Positions 17,308 through 24,324 of a stretch of DNA of 64,000 bases are shown piece by piece (position 1 is the first letter of the stretch; the number at the start of each line of letters is the position of its first letter). The DNA lies in NCBI RefSeq assembly GCF_014649035.1, contig NZ_BMSG01000032.1, positions 25,474 to 89,473 on the forward strand. The letters run 5' to 3'. A program made the position numbers and the translations under genes. The stretch comes from Streptomyces sindenensis. GTDB lineage: Bacteria; Actinomycetota; Actinomycetes; Streptomycetales; Streptomycetaceae. The notes beneath the pieces were generated by a model. It had not been told where the DNA came from. It was given only the letters and a program-made list of their open reading frames with translations, and ran no database searches.

Positions 17308-17313
17308 AACGTA
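17308..17313 (-). promoter_or_regulatory. -10 box of a probable leaderless promoter for the TetR gene
   Basis: TACGTT on the minus strand ends 6 nt before the ATG and no Shine-Dalgarno site is present. No clear -35 box. Confidence 0.4.
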
Positions 17314-17392
17314 ACGCATCGGTGCAGGAGAGCGCGCCTGCGGGGGCGGACCGCCGGAGGGTCCCAGCAGCCCGCCCCACCCGGCTCCCGGG

Positions 17393-19174
17393 TCAGCGAC
17401 GGGCATATTCGCGGAAGCCGCGCCCCGTCTTGCGGCCGAGGCACCCCGCGGCGACCAGGTGCTCCAGCAGCGGCGCGGGAGCCAGGCCCGGGTCGCGGAA
17501 CTCCTGGTGCAGCACCTTCTCGATGGCCAGCGAGACGTCCAGGCCGACCACGTCGAGCAGTTCGAACGGGCCCATCGGGTAGCCGCCGCCCAGCTTCATC
17601 GCCGCGTCGATGTCGTCCAGCGAGGCGTAGTGCTCCTCGACCATCTTGATCGCGTTGTTGAGGTACGGGAACAGCAGCGCGTTCACGATGAACCCGGCCC
17701 GGTCCCCGCAGTCCACCGGGTGCTTGCGGATCTTTGCGCAGACCGCGCGGACCGTGGCGTGCACATCGTCGGCGGTCAGGACGGTACGGACCACCTCGAC
17801 CAGCTTCATCGCGGGCGCCGGGTTGAAGAAGTGCATCCCGATGACGTCCTCGGGGCGCGCGGTCGCCCGGGCGATCGCGACGACCGGCAGGGAGGAGGTG
17901 GTGGTGGCGAGCACCGCGCCGGGCCTGCAGATCTTGTCCATCGCGGCGAACAGCTGCTGCTTGATCTCCAGGTCCTCGGCGACCGCCTCGACGGCGAGGT
18001 CGACCTCGGCGAACGCGTCCAGCGAACCGGCCGCCGTGATCCGCGCCAGCGTCTCGTCCCGGGCCTCGGCGGTGAGCCGCCCCTTGGACACCGAGCGCTC
18101 CAGGGACTTCGCGATCCGCCCCTTGGCGAGGTCCGCCTTCTCCTGGGTCCTGGCCGCCAGCACCACGCCGTAGCCGGCCTTCGCGAAGACCTCGGCGATC
18201 CCGGACGCCATGGTGCCGGAGCCCGCGACGCCCACCGACGCCACCGCGCGCCCCGCGCCCGCCTCGGCGCCGGCCGCCGGGGTCAGCGCGTCGGGCACCA
18301 CGTCCTGGCCGCCCGGGGCGTCGTACGTGTAGAAGCCGCGCCCGGCCTTCCGGCCGGTCAGGCCCGCGCTGCTGAGCTGCCCGAGGATCGGGGCCGGGGC
18401 GTGCAGCCGGTCGCGGGACTCGGCGTACATGGCCTCCAGGACCGTGCGCGCGGTGTCGATGCCGATCAGGTCCAGCAGGGCGAGCGGACCCATCGGCAGC
18501 CCGCAGCCCAGCTTCATCGCGGCGTCGATGTCCTCGCGGGACGCGTAGTTCGCCTCGTACATCGCGGCGGCCTGGTTCAGGTAGCCGAAGAGCAGCCCGT
18601 CCGCGACGAACCCCGGCCGGTCGCCGACCGCGACGGTCTCCTTGCCCAGCTCCCGGGCAAGCCGGGTGACGGCCTCGACGGCGGGCGGCGCGGTCAGCAC
18701 CGAGGAGACCACCTCGACCAGCTTCATCGCGGGGGCCGGGTTGAAGAAGTGCAGGCCGAGCACGCGCTCGGGGCGCTGCGACTCGGCGGCCAGCCGGGTC
18801 ACCGACAGCGCGTTGGTGCCGGTGGCCAGGATCGTGGTGGGGGAGACGATCGCGTCCAGCTCCCGGAACACCTGCTGCTTGATCTCGTACGACTCCGGCA
18901 CCACCTCGATGACCAGCTCGGCATCGGCGGCGGCCCGGAGGGTGTCCGCGGTACGGAAGCGGGCGAGCGCGGCGGCCCGCTCCTCCTCGGTGATCCGCCC
19001 GCGGCCCACGGCCCGTGCGGTGGACGCTTCGAGGGAGGCGACGGCCCCGAGGGCGGCCGCCTCGCTGATGTCGATGCCGATGACCTCGCGGCCCGCCAGG
19101 GCCAGGACCTCGGCGATGCCGGCGCCCATGGTGCCGAGACCGACGACGGCGATGGTGGAGAGAGGGGTGTCCAT
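17393..19174 (-). CDS. 3-hydroxyacyl-CoA dehydrogenase, tandem-duplicated form
   Basis: 593-aa protein made of two complete 3-hydroxyacyl-CoA dehydrogenase halves. Each has an N-terminal NAD-binding Rossmann motif (GLGTMGAGIAEVLALAG near residue 12 and GSGTMASGIAEVFAKAG near 310), the HFFNPAPAMKLVEVV block and a C-terminal helical domain ending in a GRGF motif. It would oxidise or reduce 3-hydroxybutyryl-CoA-like substrates, linking acetoacetyl-CoA to the crotonyl-CoA used by Ccr 3 kb away. ATG at 19174 is chosen; the extra 62 upstream codons look non-coding. No hydratase domain is fused, unlike FadB. Confidence 0.9.
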   Translation of the reverse strand: MDTPLSTIAVVGLGTMGAGIAEVLALAGREVIGIDISEAAALGAVASLEASTARAVGRGRITEEERAAALARFRTADTLRAAADAELVIEVVPESYEIKQQVFRELDAIVSPTTILATGTNALSVTRLAAESQRPERVLGLHFFNPAPAMKLVEVVSSVLTAPPAVEAVTRLARELGKETVAVGDRPGFVADGLLFGYLNQAAAMYEANYASREDIDAAMKLGCGLPMGPLALLDLIGIDTARTVLEAMYAESRDRLHAPAPILGQLSSAGLTGRKAGRGFYTYDAPGGQDVVPDALTPAAGAEAGAGRAVASVGVAGSGTMASGIAEVFAKAGYGVVLAARTQEKADLAKGRIAKSLERSVSKGRLTAEARDETLARITAAGSLDAFAEVDLAVEAVAEDLEIKQQLFAAMDKICRPGAVLATTTSSLPVVAIARATARPEDVIGMHFFNPAPAMKLVEVVRTVLTADDVHATVRAVCAKIRKHPVDCGDRAGFIVNALLFPYLNNAIKMVEEHYASLDDIDAAMKLGGGYPMGPFELLDVVGLDVSLAIEKVLHQEFRDPGLAPAPLLEHLVAAGCLGRKTGRGFREYARR

Positions 19175-19535
19175 CACGGGACTCCAGGGTGAGTGACGAC
19201 TGTGGGAGCACAGCGCGCGCGGCGATGAGGGAGCGGCGCGTGGTGTACGGAAGCTGCGTGTCGTGGAGCGCGGGGCCGGGGCGCGAGGAGCGCGCGCCCG
19301 GCCGTGAGGGGTGACGGACTCTGTCCCGGAGTCACGTCGCACGTAAAGCCGAACCGACAAGCACTCCGGGTGGCTGCGTCACCAGGCCACCGGAGCCTGC
19401 GGGGGAGTGTGCCCCGCTCAGATGAGATTAACCGGCGAGTAACGAGCGCGCCACCCCTGGGTTCGTGTGCCCTGGGCCACACGGGCTCGGCCGTCCCGCC
19501 CCGTACGGAGCGTGCCCGTCGATACGCTGAGCGTC
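19175..19535. other. Divergent intergenic region between the dehydrogenase and HEAT genes (361 bp)
   Basis: No gene seen. It contains an imperfect palindrome at 19428-19442 (TTAACCGGCGAGTAA, pattern TTAnnCGnCGnnTAA) that could be a TetR-type operator. An imperfect inverted repeat around GTGACGGACTC/GAGTCAC (19311-19334) and the -10 box of the HEAT gene are also present. Confidence 0.5.
19523..19528 (+). promoter_or_regulatory. -10 box of a probable leaderless promoter for the HEAT-repeat gene
   Basis: TACGCT ends 7 nt before the ATG at 19536 and no Shine-Dalgarno site is present, so transcription may start at the start codon. No clear -35 box. Confidence 0.45.
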
Positions 19536-20120
19536 ATGGATGACGTCATGGACGAGGAGTTCCGTTCCCTTGTGGACCGGCTGGAGACCGAGGCGGCCGG
19601 ATCGCCGCGGTACGCCCGGCTCGTCGCCGCCGAGGACCCCGAGGAGCTGGCCCGGGTCCTGGTGGAGCCGCACCAGCCCCTGTGGGCGCGCGAGATAGCC
19701 GCCTTCCGGCTCGGCTGCGCGGGCGACCGGCGGGCGTTCGAGGCGCTGGTGCTCCTGCTCAACCACCGCGACCCCGAACGCTGTGTCTCCGCCGCCCACG
19801 CCCTGGCCCGCCTGAACGACCCCCGTACACCCCGGGCCGCCGCGGCGCTCGCCACCAACGCCCTGCGCACCGCCTACGCCCTGCACCCGGTGCGCCTGCT
19901 CACCGACCTGCGGGCCCCCGAGTCGGTGCCCGCCCTCGTCGCCACCCTGCAACGCCTGCTGGCCCCGGGCGAACCCCACTGGCGCGTCGCCCTGGCCTGC
20001 GTCGAGGGCCTCGGACGGCTCGCCGACGAACAGGCCCGCCCGGTCCTCACGGCGGCCCTCCCGCATCCACGGCTCGGCGCGGCAGCGGCGGCGGCGCTCA
20101 GCCGACTGCCGGGGGAGTGA
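19536..20120 (+). CDS. HEAT-repeat (adaptin-like) protein
   Basis: 194-aa all-helical protein. Helix pairs such as LWAREIAAFRLGCAGDRRAF, CVSAAHALARLNDPRTPRAA and WRVALACVEGLGRLADEQAR recur about every 30-40 residues, which is the HEAT/PBS-lyase repeat pattern. Such proteins usually act as protein-binding scaffolds; some streptomycete homologues have been labelled adenylosuccinate lyase, for which I see no basis here. No signal peptide or membrane segment. Its stop codon lies in the first copy of a short direct repeat. Confidence 0.8.
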   Translation: MDDVMDEEFRSLVDRLETEAAGSPRYARLVAAEDPEELARVLVEPHQPLWAREIAAFRLGCAGDRRAFEALVLLLNHRDPERCVSAAHALARLNDPRTPRAAAALATNALRTAYALHPVRLLTDLRAPESVPALVATLQRLLAPGEPHWRVALACVEGLGRLADEQARPVLTAALPHPRLGAAAAAALSRLPGE

Positions 20121-20153
20121 GCGGGCGGATGGGCGGAGGAGTGAGCGGGCGGA
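20114..20153. repeat. Direct repeat at the convergent HEAT/aminopeptidase junction
   Basis: Two identical 16-bp copies (GGAGTGAGCGGGCGGA at 20114-20129 and 20138-20153), period 24 bp. The stop codon of the upstream gene is inside the first copy. Confidence 0.8.
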
Positions 20154-20248
20154 CGTAACGCACTTCCGTCACCAGGGCCCCGCCCGCCATGCGTCACCAG
20201 GGTCCCGGCCGCCACGAAGGTGTCCTCGCCGCCGTCCGTCTCCCCGGC

Positions 20249-21835
20249 TCAGGGGCGGAAGCCGAGCAGGCCGTGCAGGCGGCTGCCCTTGCTGTTGTCC
20301 ACCGACTGGGCCGCCGCCTTCTCGGCGGGCAGCGGCTTCGGCTCCGGCAGGGCGGCGCAGACCGCGTCCACCTCGCCCCGGCCGCGCGGGACCGTGCCGT
20401 CGGTCAGATAGGCCGTCAGATGCTTGTCCAGGCAGTCGTTGCCGCTCAGGGTGATGCCGTGGTTGCCGCCGCCCTCCTCCACGACGAGGCTGGAGCCCTT
20501 GAGCTTGCGGTGCATGCTGACCGCGCCGCCGTACGGAGTCGCCGCGTCGTCCGTGGCCTGGAGGATGAGCGCCGGGGGCAGCTGCCGGTTGTGCACCGGC
20601 AGGGGCCGCAGCGGAGGCACCGGCCAGTTCGCGCACGGCGCGTTGTACCAGGTGTTGTTCCAGGTCATGAACGGCGCCTTCTTGTGGATCCGGCGGCTGT
20701 CGTTGCGCCAGGTGCTCCAGTGCTCGGGCCAGCCGGCGTCACGGCACTGGACGGCCGTGTAGACCGAGTAGCCGTTGTCGCCGCTCGCGTCGACCGCGCC
20801 GAAGTTCTCGTACACCTCGACCAGCGCCTCGGCGTCCCGGTCCTTCACGTACGCGGCGAACGCCTCGGCGAGGTAGGGCCAGTAGCCGTTGTAGTAGCCG
20901 CCGGGCAGGAAGGCGTCCTCCAGTTCGCTCGCGCCGACCGTGCCGCCCGCGGGCTTCCGCGCCACGTCCGCCCGCATCCGGTACCAGGCGGCCTCGACCC
21001 GCGCGGGGTCGGTGCCCAGACCGTACGCGGCGTCGTTCTTCGCGACCCAGGCGGCGAAGGCCTTGTGCCGGTCGTCGAAGGCGTAGTCCTGGCCGAGGTT
21101 GCCCTCGTACCAGACGTCGTCCGGGTCGACGACCGAGTCCAGCACCAGTCGGCGCACGCGTTCCGGGTACAGCTTGGCGTAGACCGCGCCGAGGTAGGTG
21201 CCGTAGGAGTAGCCGAAGTAGTTGAGCTGCCGGGAGCCCAGCGCCCGGCGGATCACGTCGAGGTCCTCGGCCGCGCTGACCGTGTCCATGTACGGCAGCA
21301 CGTCCCCGTGCTTCTCGCCGCAGGCCCGGGCGAAGGACTCGGCCCGGTCGCGGTTGATCCGCTCCGCCCGGTAGGACGTCGGCACCGAGTCGGGGCGCAC
21401 CGGATCGAAGTGCCCGGGCAGGCAGTTCAGGGCGGGCGTGCTCTTGCCGACGCCGCGCGGGTCGAAGCCGATCACGTCGTACTGCGCGGCCACCTTCTTC
21501 GGCAGCGAGGACGCCACGAACCCGGCCATGGACAGGCCGCTGCCGCCCGGGCCGCCCGGGTTGACCAGCAGCGGGCCCTGGAAGGTCTTCGCGGTGTGCG
21601 GGACGCGGGACAGGGCGAGCGTGATCTGACGGCCCGACGGGCGGCGGTGGTCCAGCGGGGCGCGGACCTTCGCGCACTGGAGCGTCGGGTAGCTCTCGGT
21701 CGGACAGTCGGTCCACTTCAGTTTCGGGGCGGGCGGCGTGCTCGCCGGGGTGGCGGCGGCCGGGCCGGGCGCGGCGGTCAGCAGACCGGCGACGGTCGCG
21801 CCGACGGCGACCAGAATTCCTGCACGTTTCGTCAT
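20249..21835 (-). CDS. Secreted alpha/beta hydrolase, tripeptidyl aminopeptidase-like
   Basis: 528-aa exported hydrolase of the S33/tripeptidyl-aminopeptidase group. The N-terminus is a signal peptide ending near AAATPAS. Oxyanion region VNPGGPGGSG (about 91-100), nucleophile Ser210 in GYSYGTYLG, an Asp in LQATDDAATP and a His in GGGNHG complete the triad, and the C-terminal TAP-like domain is present. It would trim short peptides from the N-terminus outside the cell. Good family match; peptide preference is not visible. Confidence 0.9.
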   Translation of the reverse strand: MTKRAGILVAVGATVAGLLTAAPGPAAATPASTPPAPKLKWTDCPTESYPTLQCAKVRAPLDHRRPSGRQITLALSRVPHTAKTFQGPLLVNPGGPGGSGLSMAGFVASSLPKKVAAQYDVIGFDPRGVGKSTPALNCLPGHFDPVRPDSVPTSYRAERINRDRAESFARACGEKHGDVLPYMDTVSAAEDLDVIRRALGSRQLNYFGYSYGTYLGAVYAKLYPERVRRLVLDSVVDPDDVWYEGNLGQDYAFDDRHKAFAAWVAKNDAAYGLGTDPARVEAAWYRMRADVARKPAGGTVGASELEDAFLPGGYYNGYWPYLAEAFAAYVKDRDAEALVEVYENFGAVDASGDNGYSVYTAVQCRDAGWPEHWSTWRNDSRRIHKKAPFMTWNNTWYNAPCANWPVPPLRPLPVHNRQLPPALILQATDDAATPYGGAVSMHRKLKGSSLVVEEGGGNHGITLSGNDCLDKHLTAYLTDGTVPRGRGEVDAVCAALPEPKPLPAEKAAAQSVDNSKGSRLHGLLGFRP

Positions 21836-22018
21836 GGGGCCTCCCGGAGTGGCGGGACGCGGCGCCGGATCACCGGTCCCCGCCGCATGCTCCCCGAATT
21901 CCCTCGCGGAAGGGCCCGTTCCGCGCGGAGTCGCCCCGTACGGTCACGCCATCGGCCCCACAGGGCCCACCGGTGACCTCAGGCCCCTCCAGCCCCACCG
22001 ATGGCCTCCGGGCGGCCC

Positions 22019-23059
22019 TCAGAGCAGGGTCAGCTGCGTCGGGCCGGGATCCGGTGCGGCGGCCGGGGCGGGCGGCGCCTGGGCGATCCGGCGGGCCTCG
22101 CCCCGGTGCGCCGGGCCGATCCCGAACTCGTCCGCCAGCTCGTGCACCTGACGGGTGATCCGGCGCTGGTACCAGGTGGGGGCGTACGCCCCGCCCGCGT
22201 ACATCCGCTCGTAGCGCTCCACCAGATGCGGGTGGTGCCGCCCCAGCCAGTGCAGATACCACTCGCGCGCGCCGGGGCGCAGATGCAGGACCAGCGGGGT
22301 CACCGAGGCCGCTCCCGCCTCCGCGACGGCCGCGACCGTGGCGCGCAGCTGCTCCGGGCGGTCACCGAGGAACGGGATGACCGGGGCCATCAGGACCGAG
22401 CAGCCGATCCCGGCGTCGGTGAGGGCGCGCACCACGGCGAGCCGGCGTTCGGGGGAGGGGGTCCCCGGCTCGACCGTCCGCCACAGCTCCCGGTCGGTGA
22501 AGCCCACGGAGACCGAGACACCGATCTCGGTGACCTCGGCGGCCTGCCGCAACAGCTCCAGGTCCCGCAGGATCAGCGTGCCCTTGGTCAGGATGGAGAA
22601 CGGGTTGGCCCGGTCGCGCAGGGCGGCGATGATGCCCGGCATGAGCCGGTACCGTCCCTCCGCCCGCTGGTAGCAGTCGACGTTCGTGCCCATCGCGATG
22701 TGCTCGCCCCGCCAGTGCCGGGAGGCCAGTTCGCGCTGGAGCAGCTCAGCGGCGTTGGTCTTGACGACGATCTGCGAGTCGAAGCCGATCCCGGTGTCCA
22801 GGTCCAGATAGCTGTGGGTCTTGCGGGCGAAGCAGTACACACAGGCGTGCGTGCAGCCCCGGTACGGGTTCACCGTCCATTCGAACGGCATCCGCGAGGC
22901 CCCGGGCACCCGGTTCAGGATCGAACGGGCCCGGATCTCGTGGAAGGTGATCCCTCGGAACTCCGGGGTGTCGAACGTGCGCGTGGTCACCGCGTCCGCG
23001 GCGAAGAGCGCGCTGTCCCCGGTCGTCGAGTTCTTCTCGACCAGATTGTCCCAGCGCAT
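22019..23059 (-). CDS. Radical SAM protein (Rv2578c / spore-photoproduct-lyase-like group)
   Basis: 346-aa iron-sulfur enzyme. Cys69, Cys73 and Cys76 in GCTHACVYCFAR form the CX3CX2C site for the 4Fe-4S cluster, and ANPFSILTKGTLILRDLELL and SVSVGFTD belong to the radical SAM barrel. The C-terminus is Pro/Ala-rich. The reaction is not established for this group. The start at 23059 has a strong GAGGAGG site. A LexA-like box overlaps the promoter, which points to DNA-damage control and possibly a nucleic-acid substrate. Confidence 0.87.
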   Translation of the reverse strand: MRWDNLVEKNSTTGDSALFAADAVTTRTFDTPEFRGITFHEIRARSILNRVPGASRMPFEWTVNPYRGCTHACVYCFARKTHSYLDLDTGIGFDSQIVVKTNAAELLQRELASRHWRGEHIAMGTNVDCYQRAEGRYRLMPGIIAALRDRANPFSILTKGTLILRDLELLRQAAEVTEIGVSVSVGFTDRELWRTVEPGTPSPERRLAVVRALTDAGIGCSVLMAPVIPFLGDRPEQLRATVAAVAEAGAASVTPLVLHLRPGAREWYLHWLGRHHPHLVERYERMYAGGAYAPTWYQRRITRQVHELADEFGIGPAHRGEARRIAQAPPAPAAAPDPGPTQLTLL

Positions 23060-23086
23060 GGACGCCTCCTCGGTAGCACTCCCCGC

Positions 23087-23104
23087 AGAATAGAACATGT
23101 GTTC
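23087..23104 (-). promoter_or_regulatory. LexA-like SOS box overlapping the radical SAM gene promoter
   Basis: GAACATGTGTTC at 23093-23104 fits the GAAC-N4-GTTC core of the actinobacterial LexA box. On the minus strand it sits directly beside a TATTCT -10 box (23087-23092), so bound LexA would block the promoter. Confidence 0.6.
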
Positions 23105-23182
23105 CCTTGATCGTGCGAGGCGAGCCGACCCTCTAGCGTGTGGGCCCTGGACGAGCCGCTACCGGACCGGGAGGCCCCGACC

Positions 23183-23575
23183 ATGGCCAGCAAGTTCACC
23201 GAGCTCGCGATCGACTGCGCCGACCCCATGGGCCTGGCCCGCTTCTGGTGCGCGGTCCTCGACTACGAGGTGCAGGACGTGGAGGAGGGGGAGGAGGTCG
23301 TCGCCATCGGTTCGCCCGCGGTGCCCGAGGGGAAGAGGCGCCCCGGGCCGGTGCCGCCGACGCTGACCTTCGCGCGCGTTCCCGAGGGCAAGGCCGTCAA
23401 GAACCGGCTGCACATCGACGTCAACCCCACCGACCGGGAGCAGGGCGAGGAGGTCGAGCGGCTGCTCGCGCTAGGCGCCCGGCGCACCGGCATCGCACCG
23501 GACGGGGCGGGCTGGGTCGTCCTCGCCGACCCGGAGGGGAACGAGTTCTGCGTCCTCGCGACCCGCTGCCCCTGA
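23183..23575 (+). CDS. VOC (glyoxalase/bleomycin-resistance-like) superfamily protein
   Basis: 130-aa single-domain protein. It opens with KFTELAIDCADPMGLARFWC and closes with WVVLADPEGNEFCVL, the first and last strands of the vicinal-oxygen-chelate fold in the small actinobacterial glyoxalase-like group. The central insert is charged (EEGEEVVAIGSPAVPEGKRR). Metal dependence and substrate are not evident. ATG at 23183 is chosen because the domain starts there. It runs in the same direction as the SRPBCC gene 87 bp downstream. Confidence 0.85.
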   Translation: MASKFTELAIDCADPMGLARFWCAVLDYEVQDVEEGEEVVAIGSPAVPEGKRRPGPVPPTLTFARVPEGKAVKNRLHIDVNPTDREQGEEVERLLALGARRTGIAPDGAGWVVLADPEGNEFCVLATRCP

Positions 23576-23662
23576 CCCCGTCCGGCCCCGATTTTGAGCG
23601 GCCGTGCCCGAGGTGGTTGGCTCAGCCCACCCCCCGAACCACGGATTGCTGGAGGAACAGCC

Positions 23663-24106
23663 ATGGCGCAGGTCGAGGCCACCACGGAGCGGATCATCGC
23701 GGCGGACGCAGAGGCGGTGTTCGACGCGCTGGCCGACTACAAGGACGTCCGGGGCAAGGTGCTGACCGGGCACTTCAGCGAGTACGAGGTCCGGGAGGGC
23801 GGCGACGGCGAGGGCACCCTCGTCCACTGGAAGCTCCAGGCGACCAGCAAGCGCGTCCGCGACTGCCTGCTGGAGGTCAGCGAGCCGACCGACGGGCAGC
23901 TCGTCGAGAAGGACCGCAACTCCTCCATGGTCACCACCTGGACGGTCACCCCGGCCGGTGAGGGAAAGTCCAAGGCCGTCGTGGTCACGGTCTGGGACGG
24001 CGCGGGCGGCATCGGCGGGTTCTTCGAGCGGACCTTCGCCCCCAAGGGACTCGCCCGCATCTACGACGAGCTGCTTCAGAACCTCGCCACCGAGGTCGAG
24101 AAGTAG
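23663..24106 (+). CDS. SRPBCC family (START-like) protein
   Basis: 147-aa small protein with the helix-grip fold of polyketide cyclase/dehydrase and lipid-transport proteins: AQVEATTERIIAADAEAVFD then ALADYKDVRGKVL begin the fold and a long C-terminal helix (FAPKGLARIYDELLQNLATE) closes it. It would bind a hydrophobic ligand in its cavity; no ligand can be named. GGAGG lies 8 nt before the ATG. A stem-loop lies downstream. Confidence 0.85.
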   Translation: MAQVEATTERIIAADAEAVFDALADYKDVRGKVLTGHFSEYEVREGGDGEGTLVHWKLQATSKRVRDCLLEVSEPTDGQLVEKDRNSSMVTTWTVTPAGEGKSKAVVVTVWDGAGGIGGFFERTFAPKGLARIYDELLQNLATEVEK

Positions 24107-24152
24107 GAGCCACCGGCGATCGGGGGCCGGTCCGCCCGGCCTCCGCGCAACG

Positions 24153-24193
24153 ACCGGCCTCACCGGAACGGGTGGTTTTCCCGGGCGGCCGGT
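24153..24193 (+). terminator. Possible terminator after the SRPBCC gene
   Basis: 7-bp inverted arms ACCGGCC (24153-24159) and GGCCGGT (24187-24193) enclose a second small stem. Confidence 0.4.
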
Positions 24194-24324
24194 TGTGCGC
24201 CGTAGCGGCTCCCACCGGCGCATAAGCCCTCCGCGCGCGCCGCGTACGCCCCTCGTCACGTTTGCCCCGCCTGGCCGCACGATGCGAGAAATGGGCGGCG
24301 CAGGTGCGACGAGGGGAGCGTTAC

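Noticed and set aside
19536..20120. Annotation of the HEAT-repeat gene as adenylosuccinate lyase
   Set aside because: No lyase motifs and only 194 residues; the repeat pattern explains the whole protein.
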